Shown here: positions 1 to 9,347 of the stretch, one piece after another
How positions within the stretch are numbered: position 1 is the stretch's first letter
Layout: every line of letters begins with the position of its first letter
Source: Deinococcus actinosclerus
GTDB lineage: Bacteria; Deinococcota; Deinococci; Deinococcales; Deinococcaceae
Assembly (NCBI RefSeq): GCF_001507665.1
Contig: NZ_CP013910.1
Span: 1,921,501-1,985,500 of the forward strand
Length of the DNA: 64,000 nt
Direction of reading: 5' to 3'
Position numbers and translations under genes: made by a program
The notes under the pieces: generated by a model
The model's input: the letters and a program-made list of their open reading frames with translations, nothing else
The model's database searches: none
Told to the model about the DNA's origin: nothing

Positions 1-73
1 TCACGCCGTCCAGCACCACCCGCTCGCCAAACAACACCGACACGTTCGACGCAGCAATCAGGGTGGACGGCAC
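1..73 (-). CDS. ABC-F type ATP-binding protein, N-terminal fragment
   Basis: Only the first two dozen codons lie in the window; the gene leaves through the left edge. The reverse strand reads a GTG start followed by residues ending SVLFGERVVLDGV, the usual opening strand of an ABC ATPase domain just before Walker A, and especially of duplicated-domain ABC-F translation factors. Another in-frame GTG lies two codons upstream, so the start is uncertain. No Walker motif is visible, so the family call is an inference from one short segment. Confidence 0.4.
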   Translation of the reverse strand, partial: MPSTLIAASNVSVLFGERVVLDGV

Positions 74-130
74 AGACACGCCCGCAAGGCTAACAGAAGG
101 GCCCGAACAGGAAATGCGCCGAAGGGCTCA

Positions 131-379
131 GTGCATCCGGCGGACGCAGCCTCGCCGGTGCCGCCGCTGATCTCGCTGGCCCTGACCGGCTGGCTGTGCT
201 GGAACGTGTACCAGGGGCGGGACTGGGCCCGCGTGGTCGTGGCGCTGCTACTCCTCTGGACGGGCGCGCTGGGCGGCGTGGCGGTCACGGTGGTGCTGGG
301 CGGGCTGCACATGCTGGCTGCCGCGCTGCTCTTCACGCCGGGCGTCCGCACGTACATGGCCTACGCCCGGCAGCTGTAA
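131..379 (+). CDS. small hydrophobic membrane protein, function unknown
   Basis: An 82-residue ORF with a GTG start encodes two likely membrane segments: PPLISLALTGWLCWNVY, then VVVALLLLWTGALGGV running into VTVVLGGLHMLAAALLF. The end is a short polar tail. The frame stays open upstream to the window edge, so the true start could be earlier, but the reverse-strand ABC gene begins there. Codon use is GC-rich like its neighbours. I do not recognise a family; it resembles the many small uncharacterised inner-membrane proteins of this group. It ends about 50 bases before trhO and is probably not coupled to it. Confidence 0.5.
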   Translation: MHPADAASPVPPLISLALTGWLCWNVYQGRDWARVVVALLLLWTGALGGVAVTVVLGGLHMLAAALLFTPGVRTYMAYARQL

Positions 380-429
380 CCCCTCGTACCACCAGAGCTC
401 ACAGCCACCCGTCCGCTATCCTGTGCCGG

Positions 430-1362
430 ATGTCGGTCGTGCCTTACCCTGCCCCTGAAATGCCTTCTTCCGCGCCGTTCGTGGTGGCGGCGCTGTATCA
501 GTTCCGGGCGGTGGCGGACCCGGCGGGTCTGCGGGAGCGGCTGCTGGCGATGGGTGAGGCCAGGGGGCTGTGCGGGACGCTGATCGTGGCGTCCGAGGGG
601 ATCAACGGGACGGTCGCGGGAAGCCGCTCGGGGATTGACGCGCTGCATGCGGCGCTGCTCGCCGAGGGCTTCGCGGGGCTGGAGTACAAGGAGTCCGGCG
701 CGTCGGCACAGCCTTTTAAGCGGTTCAAGGTGCGGCTGAAGCGGGAGATCGTGACGCTGGGCGTGCCGGTCGCGCCGGAGCGGGAGGTCGGGCAGTACGT
801 CGAGGCGGGCGACTGGAACGCGCTGATCGAGTCGGAGGACGTGGTCGTGATCGACACGCGCAACCGGTACGAGGTGAAGGCCGGGACGTTCCGGGGTGCG
901 GTGGATCCGGGGATCGAGTCGTTCCGGGAGTTTCCCGCGTGGCTGGATGAGCATGCGGAGGAGTTGCGGGGGAAGCGCGTGGCGATGTTCTGCACGGGGG
1001 GCATCCGCTGCGAGAAGAGCACGAGCCTGCTGCGGCAGCGCGGGTACCGGGACGTGTTTCACCTGCGCGGCGGGATTCTGCAATATCTGGAGGACGTGCC
1101 CGAGGAGCAGAGCCGCTGGGACGGCGAGTGTTTCGTGTTCGACGGGCGCGTGACGGTCGGGCATGGGCTGCGGGAGGGCGCGGCGGTGATGTGTCATTCG
1201 TGCGGCTGGCCGCTGGGTGAGGCCGAGCGGGCGCACGCGCTGTTCGAGGAGGGGGTGAGCTGCGAGCACTGCCACGCGCGGACCACGCTGGAGCAGAAGG
1301 CGGCGTTCCGGGAGCGGCAGCGGCACTTCGACCGCCAGGGGCAGGAGGGGTGCGGGGCGTGA
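430..1362 (+). CDS. trhO: tRNA uridine(34) hydroxylase, rhodanese family
   Basis: A 310-residue TrhO (YceA/UPF0176) protein. Members of this family hydroxylate uridine 34 of tRNA on the way to 5-methoxy- or 5-oxyacetic-uridine, widening wobble decoding. The acylphosphatase-like N-domain contains SEGINGTV (about residues 54-61). The central rhodanese domain carries the loop CTGGIRCEKS with catalytic Cys188. The C-terminal extension has two CxxC pairs (Cys255/258 and Cys278/281), a likely zinc site usual for longer members. The start is chosen at 430 because TATCCT (417-422) lies seven bases before it, giving a leaderless promoter. An in-frame ATG at 460 is the alternative. Confidence 0.93.
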   Translation: MSVVPYPAPEMPSSAPFVVAALYQFRAVADPAGLRERLLAMGEARGLCGTLIVASEGINGTVAGSRSGIDALHAALLAEGFAGLEYKESGASAQPFKRFKVRLKREIVTLGVPVAPEREVGQYVEAGDWNALIESEDVVVIDTRNRYEVKAGTFRGAVDPGIESFREFPAWLDEHAEELRGKRVAMFCTGGIRCEKSTSLLRQRGYRDVFHLRGGILQYLEDVPEEQSRWDGECFVFDGRVTVGHGLREGAAVMCHSCGWPLGEAERAHALFEEGVSCEHCHARTTLEQKAAFRERQRHFDRQGQEGCGA

Positions 1363-1382
1363 CGGTCGCTTGAACCGGCTTT

Positions 1383-1493
1383 CGTCTGTTTCGCCGTCCA
1401 CCCGCAGAGGCCCCGGGGGGCCAACTCCACGCCCGGACTCCGCTCTGCTGCCTCTCTGCGGGGCAGCTCTGCGAGTCGCATCCACTCGGATTG
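1383..1493 (+). repeat. intergenic repeat family, copy A
   Basis: This non-coding block between trhO and the DUF305 gene matches two other intergenic blocks in the window (57921-58012 inverted, 60816-60906 direct). Shared landmarks in order are CGTCTGTT (1383-1390), GGCCAACTCCACGCCCGGA (1419-1437) and a degenerate CATCCGCTCGGATG palindrome (about 1479-1492). Between the landmarks each copy keeps a GC-rich inverted repeat but not its sequence, which suggests a structured RNA or DNA element. It resembles the small non-coding repeats described in Deinococcus. Confidence 0.6.
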
Positions 1494-1527
1494 AACGATT
1501 CTGGCGAACCATTCGATCCGAGCCCAG

Positions 1528-2112
1528 ATGAACCGGCGCGGCGCGCTGGTCGTCCTGGCGGCCCTGGGGGTGGGCGGCGCGCTGCTGCTCGCCCAGCCCC
1601 GCCCGGTCACCCCTGCGCCGGACAGTCCGGAGGTGCGGTTCGTGCAGGACATGCGCATGCACCACGATCAGGCGGTCACCATGAGCGTCCTCGTGCTGAA
1701 GGTCGCGCGGGACCGTTCGGTGCGCTCCCTGGCGCTCGATATCCAGCTGGGTCAGGAGGAGCAGAACCGGCAGATGGAGGCGTGGCTGCGCCGCTGGAAC
1801 GCCCCGGACGGCGCGCCGCCCGGCGCGATGCACGCGGGCATGATGGGCCTCGCCACACCCGATGAACTCCTCTCGCTGAAGACCCTGCCGGTCCGCGAGG
1901 CCGAAACGCAGTTCCTGCGCCTGATGCTCCGCCACCACCAGGGCGCGCTGCTCATGGCGCGGCCCCTGACCGGCAGCCCGCAGCCGCTCGTCGCTGGTCT
2001 GGCCCGGCAGGTCACCGCCGCGCAGGGTGGCGAGATCCACACCCTGGGCAGCCTGCTGCGCGCGCGTGAGGCCACGCCGCTGCCCGCACCGGCCGGCATG
2101 TCCCACCACTGA
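1528..2112 (+). CDS. DUF305 domain protein, exported
   Basis: A 194-residue protein with an N-terminal hydrophobic anchor (ALVVLAALGVGGALLLA) and then a DUF305 ferritin-like bundle. Family hallmarks are the two metal-ligand-like motifs, MRMHHDQAV (about residues 43-51) and LRHHQGAL (about 134-141), in the first and second halves. DUF305 proteins are mostly periplasmic or surface-attached and are often found near copper genes; their biochemistry is poorly known. Repeat copy A lies directly upstream, so its promoter may sit inside or next to that element. It converges on the DUF402 gene, with 15 bases between the stop codons. Confidence 0.85.
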   Translation: MNRRGALVVLAALGVGGALLLAQPRPVTPAPDSPEVRFVQDMRMHHDQAVTMSVLVLKVARDRSVRSLALDIQLGQEEQNRQMEAWLRRWNAPDGAPPGAMHAGMMGLATPDELLSLKTLPVREAETQFLRLMLRHHQGALLMARPLTGSPQPLVAGLARQVTAAQGGEIHTLGSLLRAREATPLPAPAGMSHH

Positions 2113-2127
2113 GACCGGCCTGCCCCC

Positions 2128-2688
2128 TCAGGTGTACGGGTCTTCCAGGTAGCGTTTCAGGACGTGCAGGGGCGGATAGGTTCCCGACCGGAGCTGGGCC
2201 TCGACCTGCCGGGCGTGTGCCCAGGTGGCGTCCGCCTGATCGGGGCTGACGAGGCCCTGCGTGACGGCCTCGTCGAGTTCGTCCCCGTCGATGATGGCGG
2301 TCGCGTCGATCACCCAGGGGTCGTGCTCGGCGGGGTGGCCGATCACGTCGAGGTACAGGTCGTCGTGCCAGGGGTGGCCGCTGTCGTGCCAGCCCTCGCC
2401 GCCGTGCAGGTCGATGTAGAACTGCACGGGGCGGCCGCTGGGATCGAGCTGCACGGTCAGGGCGCTGCCCGGGACGCCCTCGCCGCTGGTGGGGTGGGCG
2501 CGCACCCAGCGGTAGCCGCTGTCGAGGACGCGCCTCAGGCCGGCCTGACCGGGAATGGGGACGTCCAGCGGACGGTGCACCTCGTGGGCCACGAAGTCCA
2601 CGATCACGTGCCCGGGAACGTGCAGGACGGTCTGGTCGTGCCGGGTCACGCGCGCCCAGGGCCGCAGGTCGAAGACTTTCCGTTTCAT
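2128..2688 (-). CDS. DUF402 family protein, probable nucleotide phosphatase
   Basis: A 186-residue DUF402 protein. The fold is that of Ntdp-type nucleoside tri/diphosphatases; family signatures visible are QFYIDLHGG, the acidic YLDVIG strand and DGDELDEAV near residues 143-151, which supply metal-binding acidic residues. The exact substrate cannot be read from sequence. It is the last gene of a three-gene operon (M20 peptidase, purN, DUF402), starting 15 bases after the purN stop with an AGGAGA-like ribosome site (reverse strand of 2693-2699). The purine neighbour fits a nucleotide-related role, but that is inference. Confidence 0.8.
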   Translation of the reverse strand: MKRKVFDLRPWARVTRHDQTVLHVPGHVIVDFVAHEVHRPLDVPIPGQAGLRRVLDSGYRWVRAHPTSGEGVPGSALTVQLDPSGRPVQFYIDLHGGEGWHDSGHPWHDDLYLDVIGHPAEHDPWVIDATAIIDGDELDEAVTQGLVSPDQADATWAHARQVEAQLRSGTYPPLHVLKRYLEDPYT

Positions 2689-2703
2689 GCCCCTCTCCTG
2701 TGT

Positions 2704-4646
<1,943 letters not shown>

Positions 4647-4788
4647 GGGGGGATGATACGGGCTGCCGGGCGCGGGGCGTCCGGGATGGGCGGCTGCGAG
4701 GCCGGACCCGCGCCCCGGTCGCCGCCCCGCGCTGCCGCGCCCCACCCAGAACCTCTACGCGGCACGGTCTCAGAAACACTGCCTCCGG

Positions 4789-4794
4789 TATACT
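4789..4794 (+). promoter_or_regulatory. promoter -10 box and HAIR half-site of the HspR-like gene
   Basis: TATACT lies twelve bases before the ATG at 4806, followed by the ribosome site AGGGAAGG. No good -35 box is visible. The box overlaps ACTCAAG (4792-4798), which equals one arm of the HAIR operator (CTTGAGT-N7-ACTCAAG) bound by HspR in other bacteria. The other arm is not conserved, so autoregulation here is a hypothesis. Confidence 0.45.
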
Positions 4795-4805
4795 CAAGGG
4801 AAGGT

Positions 4806-5525
4806 ATGCCCAGTGACGCGAAAAACCGGCCAGTGTACGTGATCTCCGTGGCGGCGGAACTGGTGGACATGCACCCCCAGACGCTGCGCCTGTACGAACG
4901 CAAGGGCCTGATCCGCCCCGGGCGCAGCAGTGGCAAGACGCGGCTGTACAGCGAACGCGACATCGAGCACCTGCGCGAGATCCGCCGCCTGACCCAGGAA
5001 CTCGGCGTGAACCTCGCGGGCGTCGAGGAGGTCATGCGCCTCCAGCACGAGCTCGACGACATGCAGGGCGAGTTCGAGGCGGAGATCGAGCGGATCGAGG
5101 GGGAGCTGCGCGAGCAGGCCCAGCGGCCCGAGGCGCTGCCCGCCCCGGACGGCCGGCTCGATCCGCGCGACCGGCCGGTGTACGTGATCAGCATCGCGGC
5201 GGAACTGGTGGACATGCATCCTCAGACGCTGCGCCTGTACGAGCGCAAGCAGCTGATCCGCCCGGGGCGCAGCAGCGGCAAGACGCGGCTGTACAGCGAA
5301 CGCGACATCGAGCATCTGCGCGAGATCCGCCGCCTGACCCAGGAACTCGGCGTGAACCTCGCGGGTGTCGAGGAGATCATGCGGCTGCGCCACCAGCTGG
5401 ACGCGACGCGCCTGGGCCTGGAGAGCAACGTGCGGCGCATTCAGGAGGACATCACCGAGCGGATGACGAAGTGGCGGACCCTGCCGCAGGGCGAAGAGGC
5501 GGGGGACGGTGCGGAGCAGGACTGA
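4806..5525 (+). CDS. HspR-like MerR-family heat-shock repressor with tandem duplicated domain
   Basis: A 239-residue transcription regulator made of two nearly identical MerR-type units joined head to tail. Unit 1 is residues 8-84 and unit 2 residues 123-199; they share 72 of 77 residues, and the DNA differs at about 22 of 231 bases. Each unit has the HspR signature [11 protein letters not shown], the wing motif RLYSERDI and the start of the dimer helix; the linker 85-122 is a charged coiled coil. Single-unit HspR proteins repress dnaK and clpB operons through HAIR sites. The gene diverges from the M20 peptidase. Two covalently linked units could act as a pseudo-dimer; whether both bind DNA cannot be told here. 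Confidence 0.88.
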   Translation: MPSDAKNRPVYVISVAAELVDMHPQTLRLYERKGLIRPGRSSGKTRLYSERDIEHLREIRRLTQELGVNLAGVEEVMRLQHELDDMQGEFEAEIERIEGELREQAQRPEALPAPDGRLDPRDRPVYVISIAAELVDMHPQTLRLYERKQLIRPGRSSGKTRLYSERDIEHLREIRRLTQELGVNLAGVEEIMRLRHQLDATRLGLESNVRRIQEDITERMTKWRTLPQGEEAGDGAEQD

Positions 5526-5604
5526 CCGGCGGCGCCCGGCTGCGGCTGGCGCGGCGGGGCAAGCGTTCATGCCGTCCGCGCGTGGGCGCCGTATCCTGCT
5601 GGGC

Positions 5605-5652
5605 GTGCCGCCCGCCTCCTCCTTCTCCGCGCCGCTGACGGTGTTGCCATGA
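5605..5652 (+). CDS. possible 15-codon leader peptide overlapping the phosphatase start
   Basis: A GTG at 5605 lies seven bases after TATCCT (5592-5597), the leaderless-promoter spacing seen at other genes here. It opens a 15-codon frame ([15 protein letters not shown]) whose TGA (5650-5652) overlaps the phosphatase ATG (5649-5651) as ATGA. That geometry allows translation to restart directly into the phosphatase. No protein homology is expected at this length; the call rests only on promoter spacing and stop-start overlap. Confidence 0.3.
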   Translation: MPPASSFSAPLTVLP

Positions 5653-6485
5653 GACCCCTGTGGGTGGTGGGGGACGTCCACGGCGCGTACGACAAGCTGC
5701 GCGCCACGCTGCTGCGCGCGGGCCTGATCGACTTCGACGGTTCGTGGACGGCCGGGGACACCCATCTGGTGTTCCTGGGCGACTACGTGGACCGGGGGCC
5801 GCACGGCCTGGAGGTCATCCGGCTGGTGCGCAGCCTGGAGGTGCAGGCGAAGGAGGTCGGCGGGCAGGTGACGGCGCTGCTGGGCAACCACGAGGTGATG
5901 TTCCTGGCGGCGCTGGTGTTCCGGCATCAGGATCCGCTCGACCGCCTGGGGTACCGGCAGTACTGGCTGGAGAACGGGGGGCAGCTGCGGGACGCGGATC
6001 TGCTCGAACCCAGCGACCTGGCGTGGCTGTCGTCGCGGCCGGTCATGGCCGCGTCGCACGGGTGCCTGCTCATTCACGCCGACAGCATGATGTACGTGCG
6101 GCTGGGCAGCACCCTGGAGGAGGTCAATGCCGAGGTGGCGCGCCTGCTCTCGGCCCCGGACGCCGACGAGTGGGGGCTGTTCCTGAACTGGTTCACGGAG
6201 CGGCTGGCGTTCGCGCTGGCCCAGGGTGAGGCGAAGGCGCGGCGCACCCTCCAGACCTTCGGGGGGCAGCGGATCGTGCACGGCCACACCCCGGTGTACG
6301 TGCTGCTGGATGAGACGCTGCACGGCCCGACGCTGGGGGCGGGCGCGCCGGTGCCCTACGCGAACCGGCTGTGCGTGGCGATGGACAGCGGCATGGCGTA
6401 CCGCGAGGACGCGGGTTTCATCGCGCGGCTCAACCAGCACGGGATCGCGGAGGTGGTGGCCTTTCCCGGGGGCGCGCTGTACTGA
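5649..6485 (+). CDS. metallophosphatase, PP1/PP2A-like protein phosphatase family
   Basis: A 278-residue calcineurin-like phosphoesterase. The three signature blocks are intact: GDVHG (residues 8-12), GDYVDRG (44-50) and GNHE (79-82), followed by HGHTPV near residue 215, which supplies the last metal ligands. These residues hold two metals that hydrolyse phosphoserine/threonine or diadenosine tetraphosphate; sequence alone does not separate the two. Cytosolic, with no signal peptide. The nearest promoter is 52 bases upstream and would also transcribe the short leader frame at 5605. Nothing follows it closely downstream. Confidence 0.88.
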   Translation: MRPLWVVGDVHGAYDKLRATLLRAGLIDFDGSWTAGDTHLVFLGDYVDRGPHGLEVIRLVRSLEVQAKEVGGQVTALLGNHEVMFLAALVFRHQDPLDRLGYRQYWLENGGQLRDADLLEPSDLAWLSSRPVMAASHGCLLIHADSMMYVRLGSTLEEVNAEVARLLSAPDADEWGLFLNWFTERLAFALAQGEAKARRTLQTFGGQRIVHGHTPVYVLLDETLHGPTLGAGAPVPYANRLCVAMDSGMAYREDAGFIARLNQHGIAEVVAFPGGALY

Positions 6486-6620
6486 GCGCCGTCGGCGCGC
6501 TCCTTGCACATGGTTCCCTCAGGCCCCGGCCAGCCGGGACCGATACCGCCCAGGGGTGTGAGGGGCCGCGCGGCCGGTCACCGGGCCTGTGTGGGCGTGT
6601 GGGCACGGCGGCGCGCGGGG

Positions 6621-6684
6621 TTGGTTAGGCTGTCCGCACACTGGTTTAAGGTTCCGTGAAGGAACCGGCTGGCGGGTGCCCGCC
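6621..6684 (+). promoter_or_regulatory. promoter and structured leader of the BMP-type importer operon
   Basis: TTGGTT (6621-6626) and TTTAAG (6645-6650), 18 bases apart, form a plausible promoter. Directly after it are two perfect hairpins: six-base arms 6650-6655 / 6661-6666 with a five-base loop, and six-base arms 6671-6676 / 6679-6684 with a two-base loop. The GAAGGA ribosome site (6691-6696) follows. I do not recognise a known riboswitch; a regulatory role is inference. Confidence 0.35.
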
Positions 6685-6702
6685 CCGGTGGAAGGATGGA
6701 CT

Positions 6703-8265
6703 GTGAAGCATTCGGAGAGGCAGACGGCTGGCCCACCCGCGTTGCGGCTGAGCGGCATCACGAAACGGTTCCCGGGCGTCGTGGCGAACGACGCGGTGGA
6801 GCTGACCGTCCACGCGGGCGAGGTGCTGGCCCTGCTGGGCGAGAACGGCGCAGGGAAAAGCACCCTGATCTCGATCCTGTACGGCCTGTACCAGCCCGAC
6901 GAGGGCGCGGTGGAGCTGGCGGGGCAGCCGGTGCGGATCGGCAGTCCGGCGCAGGCGCGGCGGCTCGGGATCGGGCTGGTGCCGCAGCATCCGCTGCTGG
7001 TGTCGCGGCACACCGTGGCGGAGAATCTGGCGCTGGGCCGCGTGGGCGGGCTGTTCCCGGCGCGGCGCGTGGCGGGGCAGGTCCGTGAACTGTCCGCCCG
7101 GTACGGGCTGGAGGTGAACCCGGACGCGCGCGTGTCGGACCTGTCGCCCGGCGAGAAGCAGCGCGTGGAGATCGTGCGGGCCCTGCTGGGCGGCGCGCGG
7201 GTGCTGATCCTCGACGAGCCCACCAGCGTGCTGACCCCGCAGGAGGCCGAGGGCCTGTTCCGCGTGATGCGCGAACTGAAGGCGGACGGACGCAGCCTGA
7301 TCTTCATCTCGCACAAGCTGGACGAGGTGCTCTCGGTGGCGGACCGCGTGACGGTGCTGCGCCGCGGCAGGGTCGTGGGCGGCGTATCCACGCAGGGCGC
7401 GACCCGTGAGAGCCTCGCGGAACTGATGGTGGGCCGCAGCGTGGACTTCACCCGCAAGCGCGCGGGTGGCCCGGCCGCCGACGCGGGCGCGCTGCTGAGC
7501 GTGCGGGACCTGAGCGCGCAGGGCGCGCGGGGCCTGCACGCCCTGCGCGGCGTGAGTTTCGAGCTGCGCCGGGGCGAGGTGCTGGGCGTGGCCGGGATCG
7601 CCGGGAACGGCCAGAGCGAACTGGTGGAGGTCCTGGCGGGCCTGCACGCGGCGACCGGCTCGGTCACGCTGGACGGGCAGGCGCTGACCGGGGACGCGGC
7701 GGCGCGCTTCCGGTCGGGCGTGGCGCACATTCCCGAGGACCGCATTCACAGCGGCACGGTGCCGAGCATGACGGTCGCGGAGAACCTCGCCCTGCGGGAC
7801 TTCGAGCGGCCCCCACTGGCGCGCGGACTGGCGCGGGACATTGCCGCCACGGACGAGCGGGCGCGGCGCGAGGTGGAGGCCTACGCGGTCGCCACGCCGG
7901 GCATTCACACGCCCACGCGGCTGCTGTCGGGCGGGAACATCCAGAAGCTGATCCTGGCGCGGGAACTGGCGGGGCAGCCGAAACTGATCCTGGCGGTGCA
8001 CCCGACCTACGGGCTGGACATCGGCGCGACCGATCAGGTGCACCGGGTGCTGCTGGACCGCGCGGGGGACGGCGCGGGCGTCCTGCTGGTCAGTGAGGAT
8101 CTGGACGAACTGCTCAGCCTCTCGGACCGCGTGGCGGTCATGGTGGGCGGCTCGCTGCTGGGGCCGTTCCCGGTGGCCGAGGTCACGCGCGAGTCGCTGG
8201 GCCTCCTGATGGGCGGCGCGCACCCCCACAGCCTGCCCGGAGCCACACAGGGGGTGGGCGCGTGA
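6703..8265 (+). CDS. BMP-type ABC importer, double ATPase subunit
   Basis: A 520-residue protein with two fused ABC ATPase domains, the layout of nucleoside and simple-sugar importers (NupO/YufO, RbsA-like). Domain 1 has Walker A GENGAGKS, signature LSPGEKQR and Walker B LILDEPTS. Domain 2 has a degenerate Walker A (GIAGNGQSE), signature LSGGNIQK and LILAVHP where the Glu of Walker B would be, so domain 2 is probably the weaker ATPase, as is usual in this family. The GTG start at 6703 is chosen for its GAAGGA site; earlier in-frame codons lack homology. It overlaps the first permease by four bases (GTGA). Confidence 0.9.
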   Translation: MKHSERQTAGPPALRLSGITKRFPGVVANDAVELTVHAGEVLALLGENGAGKSTLISILYGLYQPDEGAVELAGQPVRIGSPAQARRLGIGLVPQHPLLVSRHTVAENLALGRVGGLFPARRVAGQVRELSARYGLEVNPDARVSDLSPGEKQRVEIVRALLGGARVLILDEPTSVLTPQEAEGLFRVMRELKADGRSLIFISHKLDEVLSVADRVTVLRRGRVVGGVSTQGATRESLAELMVGRSVDFTRKRAGGPAADAGALLSVRDLSAQGARGLHALRGVSFELRRGEVLGVAGIAGNGQSELVEVLAGLHAATGSVTLDGQALTGDAAARFRSGVAHIPEDRIHSGTVPSMTVAENLALRDFERPPLARGLARDIAATDERARREVEAYAVATPGIHTPTRLLSGGNIQKLILARELAGQPKLILAVHPTYGLDIGATDQVHRVLLDRAGDGAGVLLVSEDLDELLSLSDRVAVMVGGSLLGPFPVAEVTRESLGLLMGGAHPHSLPGATQGVGA

Positions 8266-9317
8266 GGTTCGTGGCAGTCACGGCCCCCTCGGCGGCCCGC
8301 ACGGCACTGGTCACGGTGGCGTCGGTGGTCGTGGCGCTGCTGGTCTGCGCGCTGGTGTTCGCGCTGGCGGGGCAGTCCCCGGCGGAGGTGTACGGCACGA
8401 TGCTGCGCGGCACGCTGGGCGACCCGACCGGGCTGGCCGAGGTGGGGCGGCGCACCATTCCGCTGCTCCTGATCGGAGCGGGGCTGGCGCTGGCGTTCCG
8501 CGCGCAGTTCTTCAACATCGGCGCGGAGGGCCAGCTGCTGCTCGGCGCGGTGTTCGCGGCGGGCACGGCGCTGTTCCTGCCCGTTCCGGGCGCGCTGCTC
8601 GTCCCGGCCGTGTTCGTGGCGGGCTTCATCGGCGGGGGCCTGTGGGCGCTCGTGGCGGCGGCGCTGCGGCGCGTGAACGTGAACGAGATCCTCTCCACCC
8701 TGATGCTCAACTACATCGCCGTGGCGCTCGTCACGTACCTGATCGCCGGGCCGTGGAAGGGCAAGGACGTGCGCGGGTACATCTACACCGACACCTTCCC
8801 GCAGGGGGCGTGGCTGCCCACCCTGAGCGGCACGCAGGTGCACTGGCCCACGCTGCTGCTGGGCGTGGCGCTGGCGCTGGGCCTCCAGTGGCTGCTCTCG
8901 CGCTCCACCTTCGGGTACGCGCTGCGCGTCGTCGGGGAGAACCCCGGTGCGGCGCACTACGCGGGCCTCAGCAGCGCGCGCGTCGCCACGCTGGTCGCGC
9001 TGCTCACCGGGGGGCTGGCGGGGCTGGCCGGCGCAGGCGAGGTGGCGGGCATCCACCACCGCCTCCTGGAGGCCAGTCAGATCAGCCTGGGGTACGGCTT
9101 CACTGCCGTGATCGTGGCGTGGCTGGCGCGCGGGAACCCGGCGCTGTGCCTGATCACCGCGCCCCTGATGGCCGTGATCCTGGCGGGCGGCGACCTGCTG
9201 AAGATCGACCTGAACCTGCCCTTCCGCGTGGTGGACATCTTCAGCGGCGTGATCCTGCTGTGCCTGATCGCCTCGGAAGTCTTCGTCCGCCACCGCGTCA
9301 AGTGGGGCCGCGCGTGA
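8262..9317 (+). CDS. BMP-type ABC importer, permease subunit 1
   Basis: A 351-residue integral membrane protein of the branched-chain permease superfamily, NupP/YufP branch. Long hydrophobic helices run throughout; the family loop GAEGQLLLGAV (about residues 87-97) and the coupling segment RVVGENPGAAHYAG (about 222-235) are clear. It forms the transmembrane channel with the next gene and is driven by the upstream double ATPase. The GTG start overlaps the ATPase stop (GTGA). It ends 30 bases before the next permease. Substrate, probably a nucleoside or related compound, is inferred from the family. Confidence 0.9.
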   Translation: MRFVAVTAPSAARTALVTVASVVVALLVCALVFALAGQSPAEVYGTMLRGTLGDPTGLAEVGRRTIPLLLIGAGLALAFRAQFFNIGAEGQLLLGAVFAAGTALFLPVPGALLVPAVFVAGFIGGGLWALVAAALRRVNVNEILSTLMLNYIAVALVTYLIAGPWKGKDVRGYIYTDTFPQGAWLPTLSGTQVHWPTLLLGVALALGLQWLLSRSTFGYALRVVGENPGAAHYAGLSSARVATLVALLTGGLAGLAGAGEVAGIHHRLLEASQISLGYGFTAVIVAWLARGNPALCLITAPLMAVILAGGDLLKIDLNLPFRVVDIFSGVILLCLIASEVFVRHRVKWGRA

Positions 9318-9347
9318 GCCGCCTCCTCTCCTCCACCGAGGTCCTGT

